DNA from: a candidate division WWE3 bacterium
GTDB lineage: Bacteria > Patescibacteriota > WWE3 > JAUXAW01
Assembly (NCBI GenBank): GCA_030619715.1
Contig: JAUXAW010000004.1
Location: 1-49,598 of the forward strand
Length of the DNA: 49,598 bases
Direction: 5' to 3'
Shown: in pieces, positions 26,281 to 34,642 of the stretch
How the letters are laid out: each line of letters opens with the position of its first letter
Numbering within the stretch: position 1 is the first letter of the stretch
Translations under genes and position numbers: made by a program
Notes under the pieces: generated by a model
Database searches by the model: none
What the model was told of the DNA's origin: nothing
The model's input: only the letters and a program-made list of their open reading frames with translations

Positions 26281-26356
26281 TGGAGCCGACGGTGAGATTC
26301 GAACTCACGACTCCCTGTTTACAAAACAGGTGCTCTAACCGCTGAGCTACGTCGGC
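26281..26356 (-). tRNA. tRNA-Thr(TGT)
   Basis: Anticodon arm CCTGT-TTTGTAA-ACAGG, acceptor GCCGACG/CGTCGGC, CCA encoded. Confidence 0.92.
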
Positions 26357-26357
26357 G

Positions 26358-26445
26358 TGGTGCGTGGGGAGGGACTCGAACCCCCGAAGCCCGTGAAGGG
26401 CATCAGATTTACAGTCTGATGCAATTGCCGCTATGCGACCCACGC
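26358..26445 (-). tRNA. tRNA-Tyr(GTA)
   Basis: Anticodon arm TCAGA-CTGTAAA-TCTGA, long variable arm, CCA encoded. Confidence 0.92.
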
Positions 26446-26452
26446 GCAGAGG

Positions 26453-26527
26453 TGGAGCTGGGGGCGGGACTTGAACCCGCGACCCCCTTCTTACCACGAA
26501 GGTGCTCTACCTCTGAGCTACCCCAGC
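26453..26527 (-). tRNA. tRNA-Thr(GGT)
   Basis: Anticodon arm CCTTC-GTGGTAA-GAAGG, acceptor GCTGGGG/CCCCAGC, CCA encoded. Confidence 0.92.
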
Positions 26528-26545
26528 TTGTCTTTAGTCTACCAC

Positions 26546-26761
26546 AAAAAATCCCACTTTACAAGTGGGATTTAATGAATCGTTGGATAAAACACCGATT
26601 ATGGCACCCTGGTGGTGCCGATTCCAGCTAAGGTGACCCTAAGCGAGCCACAAGTGGGCGCCTTCCACCCCGTACCAGACGGTACAGGGCAAGAGAGGCT
26701 CCCCAAGAATTAGTTTGGAGGTTCACTCTTAGCTGGATTTTAAACGTTCACCTCAGGGTTC
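26546..26761 (-). ncRNA. Unassigned structured ncRNA, about 215 nt, with its own promoter and terminator
   Basis: Closing stem TCCAGCTAAG(A)GTGA(A)CC / GGTCACCTTAGCTGGA encloses hairpins including CCCTGTACC-GTCT-GGTACGGGG; then GGCACC/GGTGCC hairpin and terminator. Confidence 0.7.
26549..26573 (-). terminator. Intrinsic terminator of the putative ncRNA
   Basis: Minus strand AAATCCCACTT-GTA-AAGTGGGATTT followed by TTTT. Confidence 0.85.
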
Positions 26762-26767
26762 GCCATC

Positions 26768-26796
26768 TTTGTAACACACTTTTGCAAGTTTGTCAA
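26768..26796 (-). promoter_or_regulatory. Promoter TTGACA-17 bp-TACAAA of the ncRNA
   Basis: Minus strand TTGACA (26796-26791), TACAAA (26773-26768). Confidence 0.65.
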
Positions 26797-26808
26797 GCCC
26801 CCTTCAGT

Positions 26809-26837
26809 TTGATTTGGCATCGCATTTCTGCTAAACT
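26809..26837 (+). promoter_or_regulatory. Promoter TTGATT-17 bp-TAAACT of rpmB, divergent from the ncRNA promoter
   Basis: TTGATT 26809-26814, TAAACT 26832-26837, ATG 26848. Confidence 0.55.
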
Positions 26838-26847
26838 TCCACTTACT

Positions 26848-27063
26848 ATGGCTAAGTGTCAACTTTGCGGCAAAGAAACACGATTGGGAAAAAAGAGCAC
26901 CCACAAACATGGGGGGATGTGGGCCCGGCGCGCGCCGTCGACCAAACGGAAATGGAAACCGAACTTGAGGCGGGTCAAGGTTCAGATTGGGGGCACAACC
27001 AAAACAATGAGAATCTGTGCTAAGTGCCTCAAATCGGCCCGCGTCAAGAAAGTAACGGTCTGA
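26848..27063 (+). CDS. rpmB: 50S ribosomal protein L28
   Basis: MAKCQLCGKETRLGKKSTHKHGGMWARRAPSTKRKWKPNLRRV. Confidence 0.93.
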   Translation: MAKCQLCGKETRLGKKSTHKHGGMWARRAPSTKRKWKPNLRRVKVQIGGTTKTMRICAKCLKSARVKKVTV

Positions 27064-27248
27064 CTAGTCAAAATCTTACACTTCGTGGTAGTCCTCTATC
27101 GTAAAAACACCCCCAAGCTAATAGTCCCTATAACTTAAAGTAAAATCAATATTTTCCCGTGAGAAAAATCTTACTTCTTATATCCCCTCCTGCTAGACTA
27201 CAACTCAGTAATCATTTCTCATGGCTAACCCCTTCATAACACCGTCCG

Positions 27249-28043
27249 CTAGTTTTGAGGGAGGGATCTTTGGGTAGTGGGGGAGAGGTTTTTGGCCACC
27301 AGATAGCCAACACCAAAAGGACCTTCGTACGATAGAAATTGGAGGTTGGAAGTTGGGGGTTGGATAGCTCCAAGTAGGATTACGATTGAGCGCAGGCCAC
27401 ATTCGCCCGCTTCCTCTATCAGTTGGGGGTCAAGATTGATAACGCCCTGAGCATCGTTTTTCTTTAGTAGCTCGACTAAAGTTTGATCAAATTCACGACT
27501 AAGTATCAGTCGGTGGGAGAGGTCGCCGGAGGCAATAATTGCGATGCGGTTGAGCTTATTTTCACAAACCCTGGCAATCATTGCCCCGAACTGATAATGA
27601 TCCTTTAAAGAAAGATCGGTGAAGCCTATGGGGATAAGAGTAGGGGGGTAGGAGAGATTTTTGAGCAGAAAGTAGAGGGGAACGGTGATGCCGTGATCCA
27701 GCTCCGGGGAGGACAAAAGTTTGGTGGAAAGATTATTACCCGCAGCTGCGTGAGCGACTGCGTGGGCCAGTCTACGGTTACCCCTTAATTCAAGTTTGAC
27801 CTCTGGTGCGCCAAACATTGAGAGGTCGCCTAGGAAGGTTTCGGCAAACCTGACGTTGAAGCGATCGGTAAGAATTGGTCCGTGGGGGGAGATGATAATG
27901 ATCGTGTCGACCTTTGCTGCGGCGAAATCGTGCGCCAGCTTTTCCATCGCCGCAATCGTTTTTCTGACTTTGTTGATACTTTCGCCCCCGACCTCAGGTA
28001 CAATCACCGGAGGATGGGGGCAAATGGCAGCAAAAACAATCAT
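27249..28043 (-). CDS. Memo-like / LigB-type extradiol dioxygenase superfamily protein (AmmeMemoRadiSam-associated)
   Basis: IVFAAICPHPPVIVPEVG, IIIISPHGP, DHGITVPLYFL, IAIIASGDLSHRL. Confidence 0.8.
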   Translation of the reverse strand: MIVFAAICPHPPVIVPEVGGESINKVRKTIAAMEKLAHDFAAAKVDTIIIISPHGPILTDRFNVRFAETFLGDLSMFGAPEVKLELRGNRRLAHAVAHAAAGNNLSTKLLSSPELDHGITVPLYFLLKNLSYPPTLIPIGFTDLSLKDHYQFGAMIARVCENKLNRIAIIASGDLSHRLILSREFDQTLVELLKKNDAQGVINLDPQLIEEAGECGLRSIVILLGAIQPPTSNLQFLSYEGPFGVGYLVAKNLSPTTQRSLPQN

Positions 28044-28051
28044 AATGTTTA

Positions 28052-28067
28052 ATTCACGATCGTGAAT
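28052..28067. promoter_or_regulatory. Palindrome ATTCACGATCGTGAAT between AmrS and Memo-like genes
   Basis: Lies 8 bp upstream of the Memo-like start; flank GTTTA...TAAAAAC. Confidence 0.65.
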
Positions 28068-28079
28068 AAAAACTCACCC

Positions 28080-28970
28080 TCAACAGACATAAACAAATTC
28101 AAGCCCGGCATCTTTGCCGATCTGATAGGCCTTCTTCAGGGTCTCCGTCGGCGTCGGGGGTAAATCTCTCAACCCATTGTAATTCGGCGAAAAACGGCTG
28201 AGGTGCCAGGGGGTTTTTAGTCCCAGATTTTCCTTGATCCAACGGGCCAAACGCTCAAACATCTGCGGATTATCATTATACGTTGGAATCACATTGGTCA
28301 CACACTCGATGTGCATCCCCAAATCTTTGGCCAGAACCGTCACCTCCCGAACACCCTTGCCGGATTTGACTCCACAAATTTTTTGGTAAAACCCGTCATC
28401 CATGCTCTTGATATCCGCCCGAAAGGCGTCGAGATAACCTTTTAAAAGTTTTAGCGCCTCGGGCGTGATAAAACCGTTGGTGACATAAACGGTGTAAAGC
28501 CCCTCTTTTTTGGCCAATTTGAAGCAATCCAGGGTGTACTCCAACCAGATCGTCGGTTCATTGTAGGTAAAAGCGAGGCCGGGAAAGCCCGATTTTTTTA
28601 CTTTATCAATAAGTTCTTGAGGGCTTATTTCCGGTCGCGACTTAAATTCGGCCAAGTTTTCATCCTTGAGCTCCGGCGCACCCCAGGTTGACCAGAAGTT
28701 GCAGCAGTGGGGGCAGCGAAAATTACAGCCAAAACCTCCGATTGAGAAGCAAGCGGTTCCGGGATAAAAGTGATAAAGTGGCTTCTTTTCAATCGAATCC
28801 ACCTGCAAGGTGGCGGGTTTGCCGTAGGTCAGAAGATAAAGCTTGCCAGCAGAGTTCAAACGATTCTGACAAACACCCCGCTTTCCCTTGGCAATCACAC
28901 ACCGTCTCTGACAAACACCACACTTCACCCTTTTGTTATCCAGTTTTTCATAAAGCGCCGCCTCATGCAT
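28080..28970 (-). CDS. amrS: AmmeMemoRadiSam system radical SAM enzyme
   Basis: CSIGGFGCNFRCPHCCNF and GLAFTYNEPTIWLEYTLD. Confidence 0.88.
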   Translation of the reverse strand: MHEAALYEKLDNKRVKCGVCQRRCVIAKGKRGVCQNRLNSAGKLYLLTYGKPATLQVDSIEKKPLYHFYPGTACFSIGGFGCNFRCPHCCNFWSTWGAPELKDENLAEFKSRPEISPQELIDKVKKSGFPGLAFTYNEPTIWLEYTLDCFKLAKKEGLYTVYVTNGFITPEALKLLKGYLDAFRADIKSMDDGFYQKICGVKSGKGVREVTVLAKDLGMHIECVTNVIPTYNDNPQMFERLARWIKENLGLKTPWHLSRFSPNYNGLRDLPPTPTETLKKAYQIGKDAGLEFVYVC

Positions 28971-29123
28971 ACTTTAATTCTAGCATAAAAAACCCTCGGT
29001 TGGCTTGGTTCAACATCAAACATCAGTCGAACATCGCCTTCCGAGAGATCTTCAGCAATTAACAATTCTTTTTCCTACTGCCTCTTGCTTCAAGCTACCT
29101 TAGAATGTTAAAGTTAAGTTGTA

Positions 29124-30185
29124 ATGTTGAATCGTCTTCTGGGACTTTTTTCACATGATATTGGGATTGACCTCGGTACGGCCAACACGGTGGTGCTGGT
29201 GCGGGGCAAGGGGATTGTCATCCGCGAGCCCTCGGTGGTGGCAATTCACAAAAAGACCAAGGACATCCTCGCCATTGGGACCGAAGCCAAAAGAATGGTT
29301 GGCAAAACCCCGGCCAATATCTTAGCCATCCGCCCTCTGCGCGGGGGTGTTATCTCTGACTTTGAAATCACTGAGCAAATGCTCCGTTTTTTTATCAACA
29401 AGGTTCACCAGACCCCTTCGCGCATCCCCAAAATCCCGCGTCCCCGCGTTGTGATTGGCATTCCCTCGGGGGTGACCGAAGTTGAGCGCCGGGCTGTTTC
29501 CGACGCCGCTCTGAGTGCCGGCGCCCGCGAAGTCCACCTGCTCGAGGAGCCGATGGCGGCGGCGATTGGCGCCGGCCTGCCGATTGAAGAGCCGCAAGGC
29601 TTTATGATTGTTGACATCGGTGGCGGCACGACCGAGATTGCCGTTATCTCTTTGGGTGGTATTGTGGTCGGAAAGTCGATTCGGGTCGCCGGCGATGCGA
29701 TGGACCGCAATATCATTGATTATGCAAAAAAACACTTTAACCTTCTCTTGGGCGAGCGCACGGCCGAGCGGATCAAAATCGAAATTGGATCGGCTTTTCC
29801 GCCAGAGGCGGATTCATCGTCGGAAGAGGATACCCCACGGGAAGCTCTTTTGTGCGGTCGTGATCTAGCCGCCGGTCTGCCTCGGGAGATACCTGTTTCC
29901 GCCGTCGAAATTAGAGAAGCCATCACACCAGCGGTTTCCCAAATCGTTAGGACGATCAAAGACGCGGTTGAGGAAACACCGCCGGAGCTTCTGGCGGACA
30001 TTATGAAGAGTGGGATTATTTTGGCCGGAGGGGCATCACAGCTTAGGGGAATTGATCGGTTGATTGCCCAGGAAACGGAAATCCCCACCACCGTCGCCGA
30101 CGACCCAATGACCTGTGTGGTTCGCGGGGCGGGTAAGGTGCTGGAGGAGCTTGATTTGCTGAAGAGGGTGGAGGTCGGAATGTAG
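29124..30185 (+). CDS. mreB: Rod shape-determining protein MreB
   Basis: GIDLGTANTVVLVRGKGIVIREPSVVAI, IVDIGGGTTEIAVISLGG, ILAGGASQLRGIDRLI. Confidence 0.95.
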   Translation: MLNRLLGLFSHDIGIDLGTANTVVLVRGKGIVIREPSVVAIHKKTKDILAIGTEAKRMVGKTPANILAIRPLRGGVISDFEITEQMLRFFINKVHQTPSRIPKIPRPRVVIGIPSGVTEVERRAVSDAALSAGAREVHLLEEPMAAAIGAGLPIEEPQGFMIVDIGGGTTEIAVISLGGIVVGKSIRVAGDAMDRNIIDYAKKHFNLLLGERTAERIKIEIGSAFPPEADSSSEEDTPREALLCGRDLAAGLPREIPVSAVEIREAITPAVSQIVRTIKDAVEETPPELLADIMKSGIILAGGASQLRGIDRLIAQETEIPTTVADDPMTCVVRGAGKVLEELDLLKRVEVGM

Positions 30186-30968
30186 ATGGTGATGTTTTTG
30201 CGGCTTGTTTTTTTGAGCCTAATCCTGATTGTCGTTGGTCAGACACCACTAATTAATCCTGTTCGTGAGGTCTCGGCCAAGATAACCAACCCGCTCCAGT
30301 ACGGCGTCTACAAGTTTTCGCAAAACCTGAGGGAAGAACTTGACTTTATCTCGAACCTCCGCCGTCTGCGGGCGGAAAACCTAAACTTAAGCGGGGAGGT
30401 TTTGGAATTGGAGTCCCAGCTTTCGGTCCACAAAGAGCTGAAGCAGGAAAATAGGTTATTGAGGGAACAGCTGGGCGTTGGTGAAGACTCTACCTCTCAA
30501 GAGCTTATCTTGGCCCAGATAATCGGCCGAACGGCCCGCGGGGGTGAGGCGGTGGTAATAATTAATCGGGGCTCAGGTGCGGGCGTGCGCGAGGGGGCGG
30601 CGGTTGTTTTTAAGAATTTTCTTCTGGGAGAAGTTTTTCTTGCCGAGCTTGAGCGGGCCAAGGTTCGGCTTTTGACCGACCCACACTTTTCGGCGGCGGC
30701 CTTGGATCAGGATTCCCCCGACCGCGCCCGTGGCTTGGTCAGTGGTCAATACGGAACAACAATTGTCTTGCAGAAAGTCCTGCCGACGGAATCTTTGGTG
30801 GTCGGGGATACAATTATCACCTCGGGAGAAGACGGAAAATTTAACAAGGGCTTAATTTTGGGTACCGTCAAAAGAATTTTGGGCCAGGAGGCGGAGGTTT
30901 TCAAAGGAGCAGAGTTGGATTTACCAGTGGATATTGGCGATTTGGAAGAGGTTTTTGTCATCAGATGA
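30186..30968 (+). CDS. mreC: Rod shape-determining protein MreC
   Basis: Coiled-coil after TM; ARTARGGEAVVIINRGSGAGVREGAAVV. Confidence 0.88.
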   Translation: MVMFLRLVFLSLILIVVGQTPLINPVREVSAKITNPLQYGVYKFSQNLREELDFISNLRRLRAENLNLSGEVLELESQLSVHKELKQENRLLREQLGVGEDSTSQELILAQIIGRTARGGEAVVIINRGSGAGVREGAAVVFKNFLLGEVFLAELERAKVRLLTDPHFSAAALDQDSPDRARGLVSGQYGTTIVLQKVLPTESLVVGDTIITSGEDGKFNKGLILGTVKRILGQEAEVFKGAELDLPVDIGDLEEVFVIR

Positions 30969-31438
30969 AAAATTTGTTGTTGATTCTGCTTCTTGCCATT
31001 ATTGTCCTCTTGGAAACTTCGGTTCTTCCGTTTTTTCCCATTTTTGGCAATCAACCTAGTCTCTTGCTGATAAGCCTCTTGGCACTGCAATTTCTTGGGT
31101 TGGCCCGAGAGTCCTACTACGGTGCATTTTTCGGTGGCATTCTGTTTGATCTTCTGAGCAGCACAATCTTTGGTCTTAGCAGTTTGATCCTACTTTTGCT
31201 AAGCGGAGCGGTTGGTTTGGCGCGGAGGTTTGCCGGAAACTCTCCTCTGATTTTGCTTTTGATAACTTTTACCGCCTCCATCTCTTTTAGAGTTGCTCAA
31301 GTATTTCCAACCCTCAATGTGGTAAGTTTTTTTAGAGGGGGGCTTTTGGATACGGGGCTGATGATTATCCTTTACCCGACGCTGCGTTATCTTTTAAAAA
31401 GCGTTTTTGGGAGGAGGGAGCTGAAGGTGGGAGCTTGA
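30965..31438 (+). CDS. mreD: Rod shape-determining protein MreD
   Basis: Small multi-TM protein between mreC and PBP2; synteny. Confidence 0.8.
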   Translation: MKNLLLILLLAIIVLLETSVLPFFPIFGNQPSLLLISLLALQFLGLARESYYGAFFGGILFDLLSSTIFGLSSLILLLLSGAVGLARRFAGNSPLILLLITFTASISFRVAQVFPTLNVVSFFRGGLLDTGLMIILYPTLRYLLKSVFGRRELKVGA

Positions 31439-31441
31439 AAA

Positions 31442-33424
31442 TTGAAAATTATTATGAACCTTGGTGACACTTTCTTTGACAACCTCATCGTCTCTCGCGG
31501 TAGGCGCCGCTCGTCTTCAACACCCGAGTCCGCCTTTTCCTGGCAGGATGCCCTTTTGCCTCCGCCAAAGGCGGATTTTGTTGCTGAAAAGTCTCGTCAT
31601 TCTTCCGAGGTGAACAAATCCGCCTTTGGCGGATGGCGGCTGCTTCCGTTTTGGCTCTTGTTTTTGATAGCCACTACCATCCTCGTCGGCAAGCTCTATA
31701 ATCTGCAGGTCGTTCACGGCCGCAAAAATCTTACTTTGAGTGAGGTGAATCGGGTTTTGTCTCAGACGATAAAACCCGAGCGCGGAGCGATTTTTGACCG
31801 CCACGGTGAGATTTTGGCACGCAACCAGCCGGGGTTTAGCGTCGTTCTGAATCTAGAGGACCCGTCGGTGGTCGTAAATCGCGGGTCGACAATCGCAAAC
31901 TTGGCAAAGACCCTTTCAATAACAGAAGATGAAATTTTGGAACGGGTTAAGAAAGCTCAGGAAGAGGGAAAGACTTCGGTAACAATCAAGAGCGGGGTGG
32001 ATCGAGACACAATCCTAAAAATCGAAGCGAACTCAGATCTTTTCCCCGGCGTTTCCACCGAAGTTGAGCCGATACGCGATTACGTTGATGGGGAGGTGTT
32101 TTCCCATATCCTTGGTTTCGTTGGCGGAGCTTCAAAGGAGGATTTGGTTAGGCTTTCTGATCTAGGTGTTTATGGCGGTGATAAGGTCGGCAAATCTAAT
32201 CTGGAGCTTTTAAACGAGCAATTCTTGCGTGGAGAGCCGGGCGAGCGGCTGATTGAGGTTGACGCCTTTGGTCATCAGTTTCGTACACTTTCCGAAAAAA
32301 TAGCCGTTTCCGGAGATAGTTTGGTTCTGACCATTGATGCTTCTTTGCAAAAGGCGGTTTTCGACGCCCTCTCCGAGGGTATTAAGAAATCCGGCGCCCT
32401 AGGTGGGACGGCGGTGGTCCAGGAGGTTCAAACCGGGGAAATTCTCTCGCTTTTGAGTCTTCCATCGTTTGAGCCGAATCTTTTTTCCAAGGGAATCAGC
32501 GAGGCGGATTACCGGGGGCTTCTTTCCAATCCCCAAAAGCCGCTTTTTAATCGGGCTATCTCCGGTGCGTTTCCTCCAGGCTCGACTTTCAAACTGGTAA
32601 CCGCCGCCGCTGCTTTGGAAGAAGGTGTTATCAGTCCTAGTAAGACGATTGATGATAAAGGGAGTATTTCCGTTGGCAGCTTTGTTTTTAGGGGGTGGGC
32701 TCCTGAGGGTTTGGGACCTGTCAATCTAATCAGTGCGATTGCTAAATCATCTGATATTTATTTTTACACGGTAGGCGGTGGCTATGGGAGTCAGCCGGGG
32801 GTGGGGGTCGAAAAATTAGCGGAGTGGGCACGGCGTTTTGGTTTGGGTGCCAAAACCTCGGTTGATTTAACAAGCGAAACCTCTGGTTTGGTCCCGGATA
32901 AGGAGTGGAAACTACAGAACCGCGGAGAGACCTGGTACATCGGCAATACCTATCATATGAGTATCGGTCAGGGGGATATTTTGGCCACGCCTTTGCAGCT
33001 TAATAACTTGGTTGCGGCTATTGCCAACGGGGGAACACTTTTTAGGCCCTCTTTGCTCAAAGAAGTTCGTGATAATCAAGGTTCGGTTTTAAAGACTACA
33101 GCACCTGAAATTTTGCGTGCAAACATCGCTTCGCCGGAGACTTTAAGTTTAATTCGGCAGGGGATGAGGGGGGCGGCCTCGCCGGGAGGGACCGCCTACC
33201 CGGTTTACGACTTTAAAGTTGCGGTGGCGGGGAAAACGGGAACTTCCGAGGTTGGTAAGGGTGATCGGACCCACGCCTGGTTTACCTGCTTTGCGCCTTA
33301 CCCTTCGCCGGGCTCAGGGCAAGCTCCAGAAATTGCGGTGACGGTGTTTTTGGAGGAAGGAGGAGAGGGGAGCCACGATGCTGCTCCGGTGGTGAGGAAG
33401 ATTTTGGAGGCGTATTTTGAATAG
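31442..33424 (+). CDS. mrdA: Penicillin-binding protein 2
   Basis: PERGAIFDRHGEILARN, GAFPPGSTFKLVTAAAAL (SxxK), VAGKTGTSEVG (KTG). Confidence 0.93.
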   Translation: MKIIMNLGDTFFDNLIVSRGRRRSSSTPESAFSWQDALLPPPKADFVAEKSRHSSEVNKSAFGGWRLLPFWLLFLIATTILVGKLYNLQVVHGRKNLTLSEVNRVLSQTIKPERGAIFDRHGEILARNQPGFSVVLNLEDPSVVVNRGSTIANLAKTLSITEDEILERVKKAQEEGKTSVTIKSGVDRDTILKIEANSDLFPGVSTEVEPIRDYVDGEVFSHILGFVGGASKEDLVRLSDLGVYGGDKVGKSNLELLNEQFLRGEPGERLIEVDAFGHQFRTLSEKIAVSGDSLVLTIDASLQKAVFDALSEGIKKSGALGGTAVVQEVQTGEILSLLSLPSFEPNLFSKGISEADYRGLLSNPQKPLFNRAISGAFPPGSTFKLVTAAAALEEGVISPSKTIDDKGSISVGSFVFRGWAPEGLGPVNLISAIAKSSDIYFYTVGGGYGSQPGVGVEKLAEWARRFGLGAKTSVDLTSETSGLVPDKEWKLQNRGETWYIGNTYHMSIGQGDILATPLQLNNLVAAIANGGTLFRPSLLKEVRDNQGSVLKTTAPEILRANIASPETLSLIRQGMRGAASPGGTAYPVYDFKVAVAGKTGTSEVGKGDRTHAWFTCFAPYPSPGSGQAPEIAVTVFLEEGGEGSHDAAPVVRKILEAYFE

Positions 33425-34508
33425 AGAACTTCAGTATTGGGTCGCTCTCAATAACGTTGACGGCCTTGGTCCGGTGCATTTTCACCAGCTGTTGCAATAT
33501 TTTGACGGCGTAGAGGCAGCTTGGAACGCTACGGTTTCTGATCTTAAGCAACTCAACTTTAGAGAAAAATTAATTGATAATTTTTTGCAAACTCGAAAAA
33601 GCCTTGGTTTAAAAACCAGAATGGACCAGCTTGGCAAACTTGGTGTTAAGTTGATAACGATTAGCAGTCAAAGGTACCCTCCGCTTTTAAAGCGGATTTA
33701 CGATCCACCTTTTGTTTTGTACGTGCGGGGGGAGATTAAAAAAGAGGATGAACTGGCGATTGCTATCGTCGGTAGTCGCAAGATGACCCGCTACGGTCTT
33801 GACGTCACCGAAAACCTGGTTCAAAACCTTGTTGCCCACGGGCTGACGATTGTCTCCGGCCTCGCTTTTGGGGTTGATGTTGCTTCACACCGAGCCGCGC
33901 TGGATGCCGGAGGACGAGTGATTGCCGTTTTGGCTTCGGGGGTGGATATAATCACGCCAACCTCCAACTCTTTTCTGGCCGAGAGGATTCTTGAGGAAAA
34001 GCGTGGGGCGGTTATTTCCGAACATCCTCTGGGGACGACTCCCTTCCGTCATTTTTTCCCGGTGCGGAACCGCATCATCAGTGGCCTTGCTCTGGGAACG
34101 GTAGTGATTGAGGCAACAGAAAAATCGGGGACGGCGCACACCGCCCGAGCGGCTCTGGAGCAGGGGAGGGAAGTCTTTGCCGTTCCCGGCTCAATTTTTA
34201 GCCCTCTAAGCGTCGGTACGCACAATCTGATTAAGCAGGGAGCGAAGTTGGTTAATTCCGTCGAGGATATTCTTGAGGAGCTGCAACTGGAGGCCAGAAG
34301 CTTGAAGCTGGAGGCTCGAGAAGTGGTTCCGGAAACGAAGGAAGAAGAAATAATTCTTGAGATTCTGGGCGACGATGAGCTGCACATTGATGAAATCATC
34401 CAAAAATCAGATCTTTCAACCTCCACTGTTACCGCCACCTTGACAATGATGGAGATGAAAGGCAAGGTCAAAAACCTCGGCAACCAAGTCTACCGCATTG
34501 CCAGATAA
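33417..34508 (+). CDS. dprA: DNA processing protein DprA/Smf
   Basis: AIVGSRKMTRYGLDVTENL, IVSGLAFGVDVASHRAALDAGG, EQGREVFAVPGSI. Confidence 0.95.
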   Translation: MNRELQYWVALNNVDGLGPVHFHQLLQYFDGVEAAWNATVSDLKQLNFREKLIDNFLQTRKSLGLKTRMDQLGKLGVKLITISSQRYPPLLKRIYDPPFVLYVRGEIKKEDELAIAIVGSRKMTRYGLDVTENLVQNLVAHGLTIVSGLAFGVDVASHRAALDAGGRVIAVLASGVDIITPTSNSFLAERILEEKRGAVISEHPLGTTPFRHFFPVRNRIISGLALGTVVIEATEKSGTAHTARAALEQGREVFAVPGSIFSPLSVGTHNLIKQGAKLVNSVEDILEELQLEARSLKLEAREVVPETKEEEIILEILGDDELHIDEIIQKSDLSTSTVTATLTMMEMKGKVKNLGNQVYRIAR

Positions 34509-34519
34509 CCTAGCGTATA

Positions 34520-34543
34520 TTTAATTCACGATCGTGAATTAAA
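34520..34543. promoter_or_regulatory. 24-bp perfect palindrome TTTAATTCACGATCGTGAATTAAA between dprA and topA
   Basis: Identical to 7244-7267 and 14488-14511. Confidence 0.7.
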
Positions 34544-34642
34544 CTTAGTCCTTAGTCAGAAGAGTCTATCGGTTCGAACCGTTGAACTTTTCCGATTGCA
34601 TTTGTTTGTCAATAGACAAGATTGTGTGTTATTCTCAGAGGC

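Noticed and set aside
26546-26761. tmRNA, RNase P or SRP RNA identity for the structured RNA
   Set aside because: No tRNA-like acceptor/T-arm, no GAGGAAAGTCC/ACAGAA RNase P core, no SRP GGAAG/AGCAG loop; left as unassigned.
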